Shown: positions 1 to 9,212 of the stretch, piece by piece
How the letters are laid out: each line of letters opens with the position of its first letter
Numbering within the stretch: the stretch's first letter is position 1
Origin: an uncultured Pseudomonadota bacterium
Lineage (GTDB): Bacteria; Pseudomonadota; Gammaproteobacteria; Xanthomonadales; Wenzhouxiangellaceae
Assembly (NCBI GenBank): GCA_937138395.1
Contig: CAKZPB010000118.1
Span: 1 to 48,655, forward strand
Length of the DNA: 48,655 bases
Reading direction: 5' to 3'
Translations under genes and position numbers: made by a program
The notes under the pieces: model-generated
What the model was told of the DNA's origin: nothing
What the model saw: only the letters and a program-made list of their open reading frames with translations
Database searches by the model: none

Positions 1-110
1 GAATATTGGATATGCCAATTATAGCCCAGCGACGTGACCGCTGTATTCAATAAATGGCGGAAAGAACGTTCCCGCTCAGTAACAAAAATGGACCGCTAGT
101 CGAAATACCG

Positions 111-139
111 TTGACAGAACAATCCGGAGGCAATAGTGT
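111..139 (+). promoter_or_regulatory. Candidate sigma-70 promoter of the minor pilin operon
   Basis: A perfect -35 hexamer TTGACA lies at 111-116, then a 17-base spacer, then TAGTGT at 134-139 as a weaker -10. Transcription would begin near 146, about 25 bases before the preferred fimT start at 171. This supports the inner start over an ATG at 54 that lies upstream of the promoter. No AlgR-type CCGTTCGTC box was found in the upstream 170 bases. Confidence 0.5.
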
Positions 140-170
140 TTGCTCCAGCTTGAAACGACCCCTTAATTTT

Positions 171-725
171 ATGCGGTACTCTTACAAATTTCCTTCGATT
201 TCGCAAGATGGTTTTACGCTCATGGAATTACTCATGGGCTTAGTTGTACTTGCTATTTTAGTTACGCTCGCCGCGCCCAGCTTTCAAACGACGCTGCAGA
301 ATAATCGGCTCAGCGGCCAGGCAAATGAATTAGTTTCCGCCTTTCAGTACGCTCGATCGGAGGCAATTCGTCATGGCGCTGTAGTTGAGCTCTGCTCGAG
401 CAGTGATAGTGCCACTTGTGGGGGGGCTTGGAATGAAGGCTGGATTGCACGCTGCCCCAATGATGACTGTTGCAGCGGAGGCGGTTTGAATTGCAATGCA
501 GATGACGACGATGTCTTGAGAGTATGGCGATCGGCCGACGATACATTTGTAATCACACCGGCCAACGGCCCGTTCGCATTCAGCCCCGAGGGGTTTCGAA
601 ACCCCGATACAGGGAACCCTCCATCGCTTAATGTCAGCATTCCCGATTGCACTGGCGATAACGTCAGGCAAATAGAGCTGCAAAACACTGGTCGAGTTGC
701 CAGCACCAAGGTTGCATGCCCATGA
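171..725 (+). CDS. fimT: GspH/FimT-type minor pilin
   Basis: This is a 184-residue type IV pilus pseudopilin, first gene of the minor pilin operon. Such proteins form part of the priming tip complex that starts pilus assembly. A short basic leader ends at Gly14, followed by the class III processing site G-FTLME with the conserved Glu at +5 of the mature protein. A hydrophobic helix of about 20 residues then leads into a variable C-terminal beta domain rich in Cys. The frame is open from an ATG at 54. The start at 171 is preferred because it gives a normal leader and follows the predicted promoter, although no good ribosome site precedes it. Its TGA overlaps the ATG of the next gene. FimU is an alternative name for this position. 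Confidence 0.85.
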   Translation: MRYSYKFPSISQDGFTLMELLMGLVVLAILVTLAAPSFQTTLQNNRLSGQANELVSAFQYARSEAIRHGAVVELCSSSDSATCGGAWNEGWIARCPNDDCCSGGGLNCNADDDDVLRVWRSADDTFVITPANGPFAFSPEGFRNPDTGNPPSLNVSIPDCTGDNVRQIELQNTGRVASTKVACP

Positions 726-1132
726 ACATTAAAACCGGCTTCAGGCAAAGCGGTGTAACCCTGATCGAAATATTGATTACGCTGCTTGTTCTCGCGATTG
801 GCCTGCTCGGTCTGGCTGCGCTGCAGGGAGGCGCACTCCAGTCAGGTCAATCGTCGCTATATCGAACGCAGGCCACCAATCTGTCCTATGAGATTACAGA
901 TTATGTCCGGGCCCACAGGTCCAGGCTGGTTGATGGCGTGTTTGGTATTGATGTTATCGAAAACTTGTTCCAGAACCGGCTGAACAATGCGTATCAGATC
1001 CCAGGCGGCACTGTGGATCTGGAGCTCGACAATGGTACCGAGTTGACCATTACCGTTAGTTGGCTTGAAGATCGAATCGATCAGAATGCCGCTGGTGCTA
1101 CAAGCGATTTCGAATTTATTACGCGTATCTAA
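722..1132 (+). CDS. pilV: Type IV pilus minor pilin PilV
   Basis: This is a 136-residue minor pilin. The leader ends SG-VTLIE, a prepilin peptidase site with Glu at +5, followed by the hydrophobic stretch ILITLLVLAIGLLGLAALQ typical of PilV/GspI. The ATG at 722 shares ATGA with the fimT stop, which implies translational coupling. An in-frame ATG at 716 would add only two residues. The globular part is short for the family but the frame is intact. Position between fimT and pilW supports the name. By homology PilV joins FimT/U, PilW, PilX and PilY1 in the pilus tip complex of the inner membrane and periplasm. Confidence 0.85.
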   Translation: MNIKTGFRQSGVTLIEILITLLVLAIGLLGLAALQGGALQSGQSSLYRTQATNLSYEITDYVRAHRSRLVDGVFGIDVIENLFQNRLNNAYQIPGGTVDLELDNGTELTITVSWLEDRIDQNAAGATSDFEFITRI

Positions 1133-1165
1133 ATTTTCCATATTTGAACTGGATCGATCTTTCGG

Positions 1166-2323
1166 ATGATTATGATCAAACACAAGCATGCTTCCGGGCT
1201 TAGCCTGATTGAGCTCATGGTGGCTATCTCGCTGGGGTTATTGCTGACACTGGGTATCTTGTATTTATTCAATACCTCTAAAGTAACGTTCAATACGAAC
1301 GAAGCATTGGCGCGCGTTCAGGAAAACGGCCGTTTTGCAGTAGAAGTCCTGAAACGTGATATTCGGGATGCTGGCACGCACGGGTTCTGCTCGGGTCGAC
1401 TGCCGATTACGACACATCTGGACGTCTGCTCAATAGGTATCAATTCAATATTTGACCCTGTCCGCACACTTGGCGGCTGGGAATTTGACGGCACCGGTAA
1501 CGGTGACGAATATACGTTGGGTGATGCAGGTGGGTGGTCTTCCAGCATCAACGGTGTAACTACCCTTCCGGGCTATCTTGCGGGTCGGGTTGCTGCAGGC
1601 TCGGATGTGTTGCTGATTCGTAAGCTCGAGGTACTGCCTGGCTTGACAGGAACCGATCCAAGCGCGACCGGCGCCAGTGACGCCACGATGGATTTAAACA
1701 GCGCTCATGGCTTACGCGAAAATTCATTGGTACTGGTCACTGATTGCTCATTTTCGGATCTGTTTCACAACACTACTGCTCCCACAGCTGATGAATTTAG
1801 CAAATCCGGGGGCAGCTGTTCCAGCGTAGGACCCGGCAACCGCACATCGGCTATTGACTGGTCGGTATTCCACAGTGACGGGCTGCAGATGTTTGAGGTG
1901 CAAATCTTTGCCTACTATATCGGCACCGATGCCGACGGTGAGCCAGGATTGTACCGACTCGATTTATCGCGCGGCATTTCGGGCGCCGAGGAGGCCGAAT
2001 TAGTCCGCGGTGCTGAAACGTTTCAAGTTCTTTACGGGTTCAGCTCTGCCGCACCGGCCGGTGATGGCGAAAGCATTGATTTCTGGGTCACCGCAGATGA
2101 CGTGCCTGCCGATGGCTGGGATCAAGTGCTTGCGGTATGGGTTGGGTTATCAGTTGTGTCTGAAGACCGTGCCGACGGTGATAACTCGAACGTTACGTTT
2201 ACAGATCTTGTAGGCGTTCCCGGTACCGGTGTTGATATCGAAATTCCAGGTGATGGCTCATTACGACAGCCTTTTTCAGCAACGATTGCGCTACGAAATC
2301 AGCTGCTGGTTATCGATGACTAA
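1166..2323 (+). CDS. pilW: Type IV pilus minor pilin PilW
   Basis: This is a 385-residue minor pilin, the large size expected of PilW (GspJ-like). The leader ends ASG-LSLIELMVAISLG with Glu at +5 of the mature protein and a hydrophobic helix, and the following region NGRFAVEVLKRDIRDAG is characteristic of PilW. The C-terminal domain is long and Cys-containing. An ATG at 1172 is an equally possible start and shortens the leader by two residues. It lies 33 bases after pilV and 20 before pilX, in the usual V-W-X-Y1 order. Confidence 0.88.
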   Translation: MIMIKHKHASGLSLIELMVAISLGLLLTLGILYLFNTSKVTFNTNEALARVQENGRFAVEVLKRDIRDAGTHGFCSGRLPITTHLDVCSIGINSIFDPVRTLGGWEFDGTGNGDEYTLGDAGGWSSSINGVTTLPGYLAGRVAAGSDVLLIRKLEVLPGLTGTDPSATGASDATMDLNSAHGLRENSLVLVTDCSFSDLFHNTTAPTADEFSKSGGSCSSVGPGNRTSAIDWSVFHSDGLQMFEVQIFAYYIGTDADGEPGLYRLDLSRGISGAEEAELVRGAETFQVLYGFSSAAPAGDGESIDFWVTADDVPADGWDQVLAVWVGLSVVSEDRADGDNSNVTFTDLVGVPGTGVDIEIPGDGSLRQPFSATIALRNQLLVIDD

Positions 2324-2343
2324 ATCGATCTACTAAAACTCCC

Positions 2344-2946
2344 ATGATGAATAACATGATTCGACTTTCAAGTTACAGAACCCATTCTAAACAGCAGGGC
2401 GCAGTGCTCTTCATCAGCCTGATGTTTTTGATCATTCTGACGTTGATCGGCATCAGTGCTGCCAATGTCAGCATCATGCAGGAACGCATGGCTGGCAACG
2501 TGCGCGATTCCAATGTGGCCTTCCTACGGGCTGAAGCCTCGCTCCGCGTGGTTGAGCAAGGTGTGCGCGCTATCGCAACGACGGGCGGCTCCGGCGGCCT
2601 TGGCGTGATTCCTATTTGGACAGAGGCACAAGGCACGCTAGGCATGGACCGCAACGATTGCACCTTGACCGGCATCGATTTGGATGACGATGTGCCCGAC
2701 TCGGCCTGGACCAAAACAGACATACCTGAGTTTGCGGCTTTACCGGAACCGCAACAACCTGAATATATAGTGATCGAACTGAGTGGTGCCACCACATCCG
2801 GCGGGCTGGCCGGTTCTGTTTGTCGCCCGATTGGTGGTGAGTGGCGTGGGGCTCCTCTGGGTGATTACACTTGGTACTTGATTGTTTCTCGAGCCCGTGG
2901 CCCGACCGGCAACGCCGAATCAGTCCTGCAATCCATCTATTTCTGA
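2344..2946 (+). CDS. pilX: Type IV pilus assembly protein PilX
   Basis: This is a 200-residue minor pilin. The leader ends QQG-AVLFISLMFLIILTLIG. Residue +5 is not Glu, as is usual for PilX and its type II secretion equivalent GspK, which is thought to sit at the very tip. Family-typical text follows (QERMAGNVRDSNVAFLRAEASL). Starts at 2344, 2347 or 2356 are all possible and none has a clear ribosome site. It is followed by pilY1 after 44 bases. Confidence 0.85.
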   Translation: MMNNMIRLSSYRTHSKQQGAVLFISLMFLIILTLIGISAANVSIMQERMAGNVRDSNVAFLRAEASLRVVEQGVRAIATTGGSGGLGVIPIWTEAQGTLGMDRNDCTLTGIDLDDDVPDSAWTKTDIPEFAALPEPQQPEYIVIELSGATTSGGLAGSVCRPIGGEWRGAPLGDYTWYLIVSRARGPTGNAESVLQSIYF

Positions 2947-2990
2947 TAATTATTAAATCAAAACGCCGCTATGGCGGTTTGGAGAACACT

Positions 2991-5900
2991 ATGTTTTTTC
3001 GAAAATATTCACTAATGTTGCTGGTCGCGCTGTTTGGCTTTACTGCCGGTATGCCGGCACGGGCCGACCTGGACATCGCCCAGAGCCCTTTGTTTCTGAT
3101 TACTCCGATTACGCCGGCGCTGATTATGGGCGTGGATAACTCCGGGTCGATGGACTCGGAAGTCATGCTACCGACTAATGATGGAGCGCTGTGGTGGCAC
3201 GATGGTCGCGACACCTTTACCGGATGGGAAACGGATGATGCTGTATCCAACGATATCTGGACTGGTTCCTCTGAACTGAACTTCAACCAGAGTGGTGGCA
3301 ACAACAACACTTGGCATAAATATAACTACTTGTTCCCGAACGGCAATTCTCTTCGTCGTCTGGGGGACGACCACCACGCAATACCGCCACTGCCGCAATA
3401 TGCCTATGTCCGTTCACACGTTTTCAACCCGATCTATTTTGATCCCTCTCAGGAATATCTACCTCTACCCTCGGAAGGAACTGAAACATTTGGCAATGCA
3501 GATCCAGTAAATGCCTATTGGGACATTATCTATAGCAATAATCGTGTGGATTTGACTAACAATATCCAGCGTGATGAGGACGGCTGGGTATTCCGCATGC
3601 AGGAAGGCATGGTCATTCCTGCCGGCACCATCTTGGATGACCCCGACCAGGGTAACAGCTGTGATTCTTCAGACCTGGACTGGCAGCCAGCACCGGCTGA
3701 CATCGTGCTGGGTAGCGGTGACATGTTCAACGGCCCCACCGGTGACAACGATAGCTGTCGCATTGCCATCGAGTATTTTCCTGCCACGTTCTGGCTGCCT
3801 GCGGATATGCCGACACCCGACGGGTTCATCGGAACAGCGCTCACTGGCGGCGAAGCGCCGGACGGAACTGCAATGCTGGGCTACGAAATCAGGCCGGGCA
3901 ATTTCAGCAACTACGGTGAGATGATTCAGAATTTTGCCAACTGGTTTCAATACTATCGGAAGCGTACTCATCTGACCCGATCTGCAATAGGCCAGGCGTT
4001 TGAAACCAGTAACTTCCTTCGCGTTGGTTCGTTTCGGATCAATAGCCGCAACGATGTCAACATGCTGGACATGAGCTCCGATGCGGATCGACAAGAGTTC
4101 TTTGACTTTCAATACGGGCTTCGGGCCGGTGGAGGAACACCCAATAAACAATCTGTCCTTCACATTGGGCGCCAGTTCGAGCGCACCGGAACCAATGCAC
4201 CAATCCTTGAAGCCTGCCAGAAGAATTTCGGCGTTTTGTTTACCGATGGCTTCTCGAACAACTATACGGGTGCGGGCGTCGGTAATACCGATGGTGATGC
4301 AAGTTCGGACCTGTTTGGCACGTTCCTCGCAGATAACGAGGACAACACCATGGCCGATATTGCCTATAACTTCTACGCCAACAATCTGCGCCCGGACCTG
4401 GCACCAGGTAAAGTGCCCGTTCCTGCAGCCTGTGAATCCGCCGACCCGGCCCTGCAATTGGATTGTCAGAAAAACCTGCACATGAATTTCTTTGCGGTCA
4501 TGCTGGGCGGTACGGGCATCGAGTTCCGCCAGAATGAGGCTGCGACCGAAGACCCATGGACCAACAATCCGACCTGGCCGACGAATTTTCCAAACCGGAA
4601 CCCAACGGCCATTGATGATATCTGGCACGCAGCGCTGAATACGCGGGGCGAAGCCTTTTCTGCCGACCGACCGCAAGATCTGATCCAGACCTTCCGCTCG
4701 CTGCTGCAGGAAGTGGCCTCACGGATTCAGCCGGTCGGCATATCAGCCACCTCGACTCGACTGGATCAGGACAGTCTCTATTACCAGGCGGAACTCGATT
4801 CTACCGACTGGAGCGGTGATGTCTTAGCACGCAGAGCCTCCGATGACACCCTGGCTTGGTCTGCCGACAATCGTCTGAATCTCAGCGGTTGGTCGAATCG
4901 TAATATCGTTACGTTGAATGCCGACGGTGACGGGCTTGAGGACTTTGAGCCTGGAATGACGGCTCAACCGAATGTGTTTAGCATTGGAACCCTGTTTGAC
5001 CAGGAGCAGGTGATCAATTTTGTTCGTGGCGAGCAGGTCAACGAAGAACAGAATGGCGGATCGCTTCGGGATCGTGACGGCATGATGGCTGATATTGCAA
5101 ACTCACGACCCACCTTCTCCGGTCCTCGTAACGAAGGTTGGGGTCGATTGGATGACTCATACATCGGATATGTGGATAACCAAAAACAAACCCGCACACC
5201 GCTGATTTTGGTAGGAAGTAATGGAGGAATGCTGCATGGCTTCGACTCCACAAATGGTAATGAGGAATTCGCTTATATTCCAGGAGCCGTCCAAGCCAAC
5301 TTGCCGTTACTGGCCGATCCGGCTTACAGCCACCGCTTTTATGTCGATGGCCAGGTCACCGTAGCAGACGCCAAGCTCGGTACCTGGAGTACGGTTGCAG
5401 TGGGCGGGTTTGGTGCAGGTGCACGTGGTGTTTATGCACTGGACATCACAGATCCCGATGACCCGGAGCTGATATGGGAGTTGTCTGCCGATGATCACCC
5501 GGAACTTGGACATGTCTTCAGCGAGCCTATCGTGACCCGCTTGGGCAGTGGCGAATGGGTCGCCATTTTCGGCAATGGATATAACAGCGATAATGACGAC
5601 GCCTATCTATTTGTCGTTACGCTTAATGAAAGCCCCAGCGTAAGAAAAATAGAACTCGACGTCTCAGCCACCGTCAACGGGCTATCTGGTCCTGCTTCTT
5701 TTCTCGATCCCGTAGACCGGCTCTACACCGCCCGTGTCTATGCGGGTGACATCGAAGGCAACATGTGGCGCATCGACTTCAACGAAAGCGGCGCAGACAG
5801 CAAACCCTTCGGCAATGCTCCATTGATCAACGTTGGACGACCGATCACGGCTTCACCGTCCCTGGCGGCAAATCCAGCGGGTGGCCTGATGGTGTATTTC

Positions 5901-6533
5901 GGATCAGGAAAGCTGATTGAACCATCTGACAGAATCGCAAGCACTAATCCACCGCTTGAGCAATTCTGGGCCGTGCGAGATCAGGAATCACCGGTCTCTC
6001 CGAGTGCACTGGGTGAAGCAGAGATCACTGTAAGTGATGGCAATCGCGTTGTATCTTCCACTGGCAGCGTATCCAATGGTTTTCGTATTGAATTGGAAGA
6101 CGGCAGCTCCAGTGGTGAACGCGTCTTGTCCCGTCCAGAGGTTGTGTTCGGTCGATTGGTGTTTACGACCTATGAACCGCTCGAAGACCCCTGTGCCCCG
6201 GGCGGCCTGCCTCGGATCTATCTGCTCAATGCCTTGAGCGGGAGTGGGCTGATTCCACAGTTATGCCCAAATTGTGGAGTTATTGAACTCGAACCGGGTG
6301 CGCCGATCGATCCTGCCATTGTATTGAGGCCACCGACACCGCCGGACTATGATGCGGGCGACGAGCCTGACCCATTCAATCCTGGTGGTGGCGAGGTGCC
6401 GGGCGTCAGTTCAGTTGGCTCACGTGATGGCTGGTGCTCTGAACTATTGATCTTGACACCCGAAGGATTTATTTCGGGCGGACCGCTTTGCGACGGTCGT
6501 CAGATCTGGATGGAACGTCGTCCTGGCACGTAA
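2991..6533 (+). CDS. pilY1: Pilus tip adhesin and assembly protein PilY1
   Basis: This is an 1180-residue secreted protein. A signal peptide of about 25 residues ends ARA. The N-terminal half resembles a von Willebrand A domain with a metal-site motif DNSGS (Asp49, Ser51, Ser53). The C-terminal half is the PilY1 beta-propeller, including an Asp-rich loop at 865-870 (NSDNDD) after GNGY, where family members bind calcium. Two Cys pairs lie near the end. The start at 2991 has GGAG eight bases upstream. An upstream open frame runs back into pilX but lacks a signal peptide. PilY1 is an adhesin, surface sensor and assembly factor at the pilus tip. No separate pilY2 gene follows. Confidence 0.92.
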   Translation: MFFRKYSLMLLVALFGFTAGMPARADLDIAQSPLFLITPITPALIMGVDNSGSMDSEVMLPTNDGALWWHDGRDTFTGWETDDAVSNDIWTGSSELNFNQSGGNNNTWHKYNYLFPNGNSLRRLGDDHHAIPPLPQYAYVRSHVFNPIYFDPSQEYLPLPSEGTETFGNADPVNAYWDIIYSNNRVDLTNNIQRDEDGWVFRMQEGMVIPAGTILDDPDQGNSCDSSDLDWQPAPADIVLGSGDMFNGPTGDNDSCRIAIEYFPATFWLPADMPTPDGFIGTALTGGEAPDGTAMLGYEIRPGNFSNYGEMIQNFANWFQYYRKRTHLTRSAIGQAFETSNFLRVGSFRINSRNDVNMLDMSSDADRQEFFDFQYGLRAGGGTPNKQSVLHIGRQFERTGTNAPILEACQKNFGVLFTDGFSNNYTGAGVGNTDGDASSDLFGTFLADNEDNTMADIAYNFYANNLRPDLAPGKVPVPAACESADPALQLDCQKNLHMNFFAVMLGGTGIEFRQNEAATEDPWTNNPTWPTNFPNRNPTAIDDIWHAALNTRGEAFSADRPQDLIQTFRSLLQEVASRIQPVGISATSTRLDQDSLYYQAELDSTDWSGDVLARRASDDTLAWSADNRLNLSGWSNRNIVTLNADGDGLEDFEPGMTAQPNVFSIGTLFDQEQVINFVRGEQVNEEQNGGSLRDRDGMMADIANSRPTFSGPRNEGWGRLDDSYIGYVDNQKQTRTPLILVGSNGGMLHGFDSTNGNEEFAYIPGAVQANLPLLADPAYSHRFYVDGQVTVADAKLGTWSTVAVGGFGAGARGVYALDITDPDDPELIWELSADDHPELGHVFSEPIVTRLGSGEWVAIFGNGYNSDNDDAYLFVVTLNESPSVRKIELDVSATVNGLSGPASFLDPVDRLYTARVYAGDIEGNMWRIDFNESGADSKPFGNAPLINVGRPITASPSLAANPAGGLMVYFGSGKLIEPSDRIASTNPPLEQFWAVRDQESPVSPSALGEAEITVSDGNRVVSSTGSVSNGFRIELEDGSSSGERVLSRPEVVFGRLVFTTYEPLEDPCAPGGLPRIYLLNALSGSGLIPQLCPNCGVIELEPGAPIDPAIVLRPPTPPDYDAGDEPDPFNPGGGEVPGVSSVGSRDGWCSELLILTPEGFISGGPLCDGRQIWMERRPGT

Positions 6534-6556
6534 ATCAATCCATTTAATCCATGGGT

Positions 6557-6574
6557 CCCCTCCGCTCGGAGGGG
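6557..6574 (+). terminator. Hairpin between pilY1 and pilE
   Basis: CCCCTCCG and CGGAGGGG are perfect complements around a two-base centre, effectively a 7-bp GC-rich stem with a 4-base loop. ATTTTAGGAG follows and contains the pilE ribosome site. It could be a weak terminator, an attenuator or an RNA processing site separating the tip genes from the pilin gene. The T run is short, so efficient termination is doubtful. Confidence 0.5.
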
Positions 6575-6590
6575 ATTTTAGGAGAACAGC

Positions 6591-6995
6591 ATGTCAACTA
6601 TTCATTCCAGAAATCGCGGATTTTCGTTAATCGAGCTGATGATCACGATTGCGATCATTGCACTCATTGCGACAATTGCTTTTCCAAGTTATAACAACTA
6701 TGTCATCAAAACGAACCGAGCGGAGGGCAAGGCGATTACGATGCAAGTAGCCCAAACCTTGGAACGTTGCTTTACTCGTTACGCGAGCTATATCGATGAG
6801 GATTGCTCTATTGGTAATGGTGATAGCATAGCTTCCGAGAATGATAAATTCGATGTATCGGTAGCGTCGACCGCCACAACTTTCACGCTGACCTCAACGC
6901 CTGACCGAGCCGACCCAGAATGCACTACGCTAACGCTGGATCATCGTGGTGTACGTGGCCATTCCGGAACAGGTACCGTAGACGACTGCTGGTAG
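6591..6995 (+). CDS. pilE: Type IV pilin PilE-like
   Basis: This is a 134-residue pilin. The leader MSTIHSRNRG is followed by the processing site FSLIELMITIAIIALIATIAFPSY, a near-perfect type IV pilin N-terminus with Glu at +5. The ~100-residue globular domain has four Cys, including the C-terminal DDCW pair member. AGGAG lies seven bases before the ATG. At the end of a fimT-pilVWXY1 operon the family name PilE fits: in Pseudomonas this position holds a minor pilin, so this need not be the major subunit. The hairpin ahead of it and the strong stem after it suggest separate control of its level. Confidence 0.85.
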   Translation: MSTIHSRNRGFSLIELMITIAIIALIATIAFPSYNNYVIKTNRAEGKAITMQVAQTLERCFTRYASYIDEDCSIGNGDSIASENDKFDVSVASTATTFTLTSTPDRADPECTTLTLDHRGVRGHSGTGTVDDCW

Positions 6996-7053
6996 ACCAA
7001 CTTCGATGCAGCCCGGCCATTCATGCTGGGTCTTCATCCCTTCAGCGACTGGC

Positions 7054-7088
7054 AAGCAATACCGGCTCGACTTGAGCCGGTATTGCTT
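7054..7088 (+). terminator. Stem-loop terminator after the pilus operon
   Basis: A 15-bp perfect stem (left arm 7054-7068, right arm 7074-7088, containing AATACCGGCTC and its complement) encloses a 5-base loop GACTT. It ends in CTTTC, a short T-rich tail. It lies 58 bases after pilE and just before the kinase gene, so it probably ends pilus transcription. Confidence 0.65.
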
Positions 7089-7127
7089 TCAGCGTAAGCT
7101 TTGCCAACCTGTAACTACGAGCATGCC

Positions 7128-8186
7128 GTGCTGTCCCGGTCTGTAGCAAAAGCCAACCCAGTCAATCTGCCGAATTTCTGCCAGCCCCAGGCGGTATTGC
7201 TGTTGGTATTGCTGGGTGCTGTACTCGCGCTGATCATCACGCTGGCTGGTATGGATGGCATTGCGTCATTCTGGCTTCAGTTCGGGCTGACGCTGCTATT
7301 TATCCAGACGGTCATGCTCAGTGCCTGTCTGGTGCTGTGCGGTGCACGGCAATGGCTGAACAGGTTGAGCGTAGGCCCTGCGCTGATCCTGATTTTTGTC
7401 TTCATTCAATTACTGGTTGTGCTCTATACCTGGATTTCGCTGGCTGCATTTCCTGCCCTGCAATCGACTGAAAGCCAGTCTGGAATCGAGTTCCTGATGT
7501 TGCGCAACGTATCAATCAGCATCCTTGCGAGCCTGGTATTCATGCGCTACCTGGTGCTGCATCGACAGTGGCAGCTGCAGGTGCGCGCCGAGGCCACGTC
7601 TCGGCTGAGCGCGCTGCAGGCACGCATTCGACCTCATTTTCTGTTCAATGCGTTGAATACCGTCGCCAGCCTCATCCCCAGTCGACCCGAACAGGCCGAG
7701 CAGGCGGTATTGGACCTGTCCGATCTGCTTCGCACCGGGCTTAAAGATCAGCCGCGGCATACCGTTGGCGAAGAGCTTGAATTGATTCGGGGATATCTGC
7801 GGATCGAGGCGCTGCGGCTTGGCGAACGACTGGATGTGCAGTGGTCGCTGGATGATCAGCCACCATTTGAACATACAATCCCGGCACTGCTGATCCAGCC
7901 GCTCGTGGAAAACGCCGTGCTGCACGGCATTGCGCAAAAAACCGAAGGTGGTGTGCTGTCGATAACCTCAGAATGGAAAAGCAATACATCCTGGATCATC
8001 GAAATTGCTAACCCCGTGCCTGACCAGCAAAAGGACAATGGGAAAGGCCACGGGATGTCGCTGGACAATATCAACAAGCGCCTCGCCCTGGCCTTTGAAG
8101 ACGAAGCGCGTCTGCAGCTTGTGCCGGGCGAGCACACCATGACGGTCCGCTTGACCCTGCCGATGAACCGAACCCGATCGAGCTGA
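7128..8186 (+). CDS. AlgZ/FimS-like membrane sensor histidine kinase
   Basis: This is a sensor kinase of the LytS/AlgZ (HisKA_5TM-like, His_kinase PF06580) type, about 352 residues. A NLPNFCQPQAVLLL opening resembles AlgZ and is followed by several membrane helices (about 22-140). The phospho-acceptor motif RPHFLFNALN has its His near residue 170, and the ATP-binding N box reads QPLVENAVLHG with a later GKGHGMSLDNI G box. It therefore looks catalytically complete. The start is uncertain: GTG at 7128 is preferred and TTG at 7101 is the alternative, and neither has a strong ribosome site. In Pseudomonas AlgZ pairs with AlgR, which drives the fimU-pilVWXY1Y2E operon, but no AlgR-like gene lies in this window. 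Confidence 0.8.
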   Translation: MLSRSVAKANPVNLPNFCQPQAVLLLVLLGAVLALIITLAGMDGIASFWLQFGLTLLFIQTVMLSACLVLCGARQWLNRLSVGPALILIFVFIQLLVVLYTWISLAAFPALQSTESQSGIEFLMLRNVSISILASLVFMRYLVLHRQWQLQVRAEATSRLSALQARIRPHFLFNALNTVASLIPSRPEQAEQAVLDLSDLLRTGLKDQPRHTVGEELELIRGYLRIEALRLGERLDVQWSLDDQPPFEHTIPALLIQPLVENAVLHGIAQKTEGGVLSITSEWKSNTSWIIEIANPVPDQQKDNGKGHGMSLDNINKRLALAFEDEARLQLVPGEHTMTVRLTLPMNRTRSS

Positions 8187-8206
8187 TCCGCAGTGTTGCT
8201 CCTGAA

Positions 8207-9085
8207 ATGACCGAAAAATCACCTTCGAACACCAATGCCATCGGCTCGAATCCCTGGTTTCGCCTGATGCGCTTCGACCGCCCGGTCGGTATCTGGCTGC
8301 TGCTATGGCCGACCTGGTGGGCACTGTTCATGGCTGCAGGCGGCTGGCCAAGCTTGAAAAATTTGGCCATCTTTACGCTCGGCGTCGTCGTGATGCGCGC
8401 GGCTGGCTGCGTGATCAATGACTATGCTGATCGCAAGATCGATCCACTGGTCGCGCGAACCCGCAACCGGCCGATCGCGGCCGGCGAAATCGAACCGCGT
8501 CATGCGTTGTTGTTATTCGCTGGGCTAATGGCAATCGCTTTGATTCTGGTGCTGTTGACCAACCCCTTGACCGTGCTGCTGGCCTTTTTCGGCGCGCTGA
8601 TGGCGGGGACCTATCCTTTTTTCAAGCGCTTTACGCACCTGCCCCAGCTTGTGCTCGGCATGGCCTTCGGCTGGTCCGTACCAATGGCCTTTGCCGCCGA
8701 AACCGGGCAGCTGCCGGAACAGGCCTGGTGGCTGTTTTCCATCACGCTGATCTGGGTATTGATCTATGACACCCAGTACGCCATGGCCGACCGCGAAGAC
8801 GACCTGAAAGCCGGCGTCAAATCCACCGCCATCCTGTTCGGCCGCTTCGATATCCCGATCATTGCTGCGCTGATGGGCCTGATGAGCGCACTGCTGGTGC
8901 TGTTCGGTTTGCGCTTTATACCAGAACCGGCCTGGTTTACCGGCGTTGCGCTGGCCTTTCTGATGTATCAGCGGCAACTGTGGTCGATCCGGACTAGAGA
9001 TCCACAAGCCTGCTTTGAGGCTTTTCTGAATAATGTTTGGGTTGGCTTGGTGATATATCTAGGACTTTTTTTGTCACTGCTATAG
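8207..9085 (+). CDS. ubiA: 4-hydroxybenzoate octaprenyltransferase UbiA
   Basis: This is a 292-residue integral membrane prenyltransferase. It joins the polyprenyl tail to 4-hydroxybenzoate, the membrane-committing step of ubiquinone synthesis. The first aspartate motif NDYADRKID lies at 71-79 and the second, YDTQYAMADREDD, at 187-199. Both bind Mg-diphosphate. Eight or nine hydrophobic helices and the length match bacterial UbiA. It starts 20 bases after the kinase gene, so the two may share a transcript. There is no ubiC (chorismate lyase) beside it. Confidence 0.95.
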   Translation: MTEKSPSNTNAIGSNPWFRLMRFDRPVGIWLLLWPTWWALFMAAGGWPSLKNLAIFTLGVVVMRAAGCVINDYADRKIDPLVARTRNRPIAAGEIEPRHALLLFAGLMAIALILVLLTNPLTVLLAFFGALMAGTYPFFKRFTHLPQLVLGMAFGWSVPMAFAAETGQLPEQAWWLFSITLIWVLIYDTQYAMADREDDLKAGVKSTAILFGRFDIPIIAALMGLMSALLVLFGLRFIPEPAWFTGVALAFLMYQRQLWSIRTRDPQACFEAFLNNVWVGLVIYLGLFLSLL

Positions 9086-9212
9086 TCAAGGATTTGCAAC
9101 ACTTTCTTTTATCGACCAGTAACGCAAGCTTGGGTCTATCATGTTGGTATCAATCAGCTGGGACCTTTCTTATCTTGCCAAGGAAATACTCAACATGAAA
9201 ACACTTGAAATT

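Noticed and set aside
3669-4676. A 335-codon minus-strand frame opposite pilY1
   Set aside because: It is antisense to the coding sequence of pilY1, which has clear motifs on both sides. No ribosome site or homology is visible.
6524-6529. TGGCAC upstream of pilE, as in the -24 element of a sigma-54 pilin promoter
   Set aside because: The required TTGC-type -12 element is missing at the right distance, and the motif lies inside the end of pilY1.
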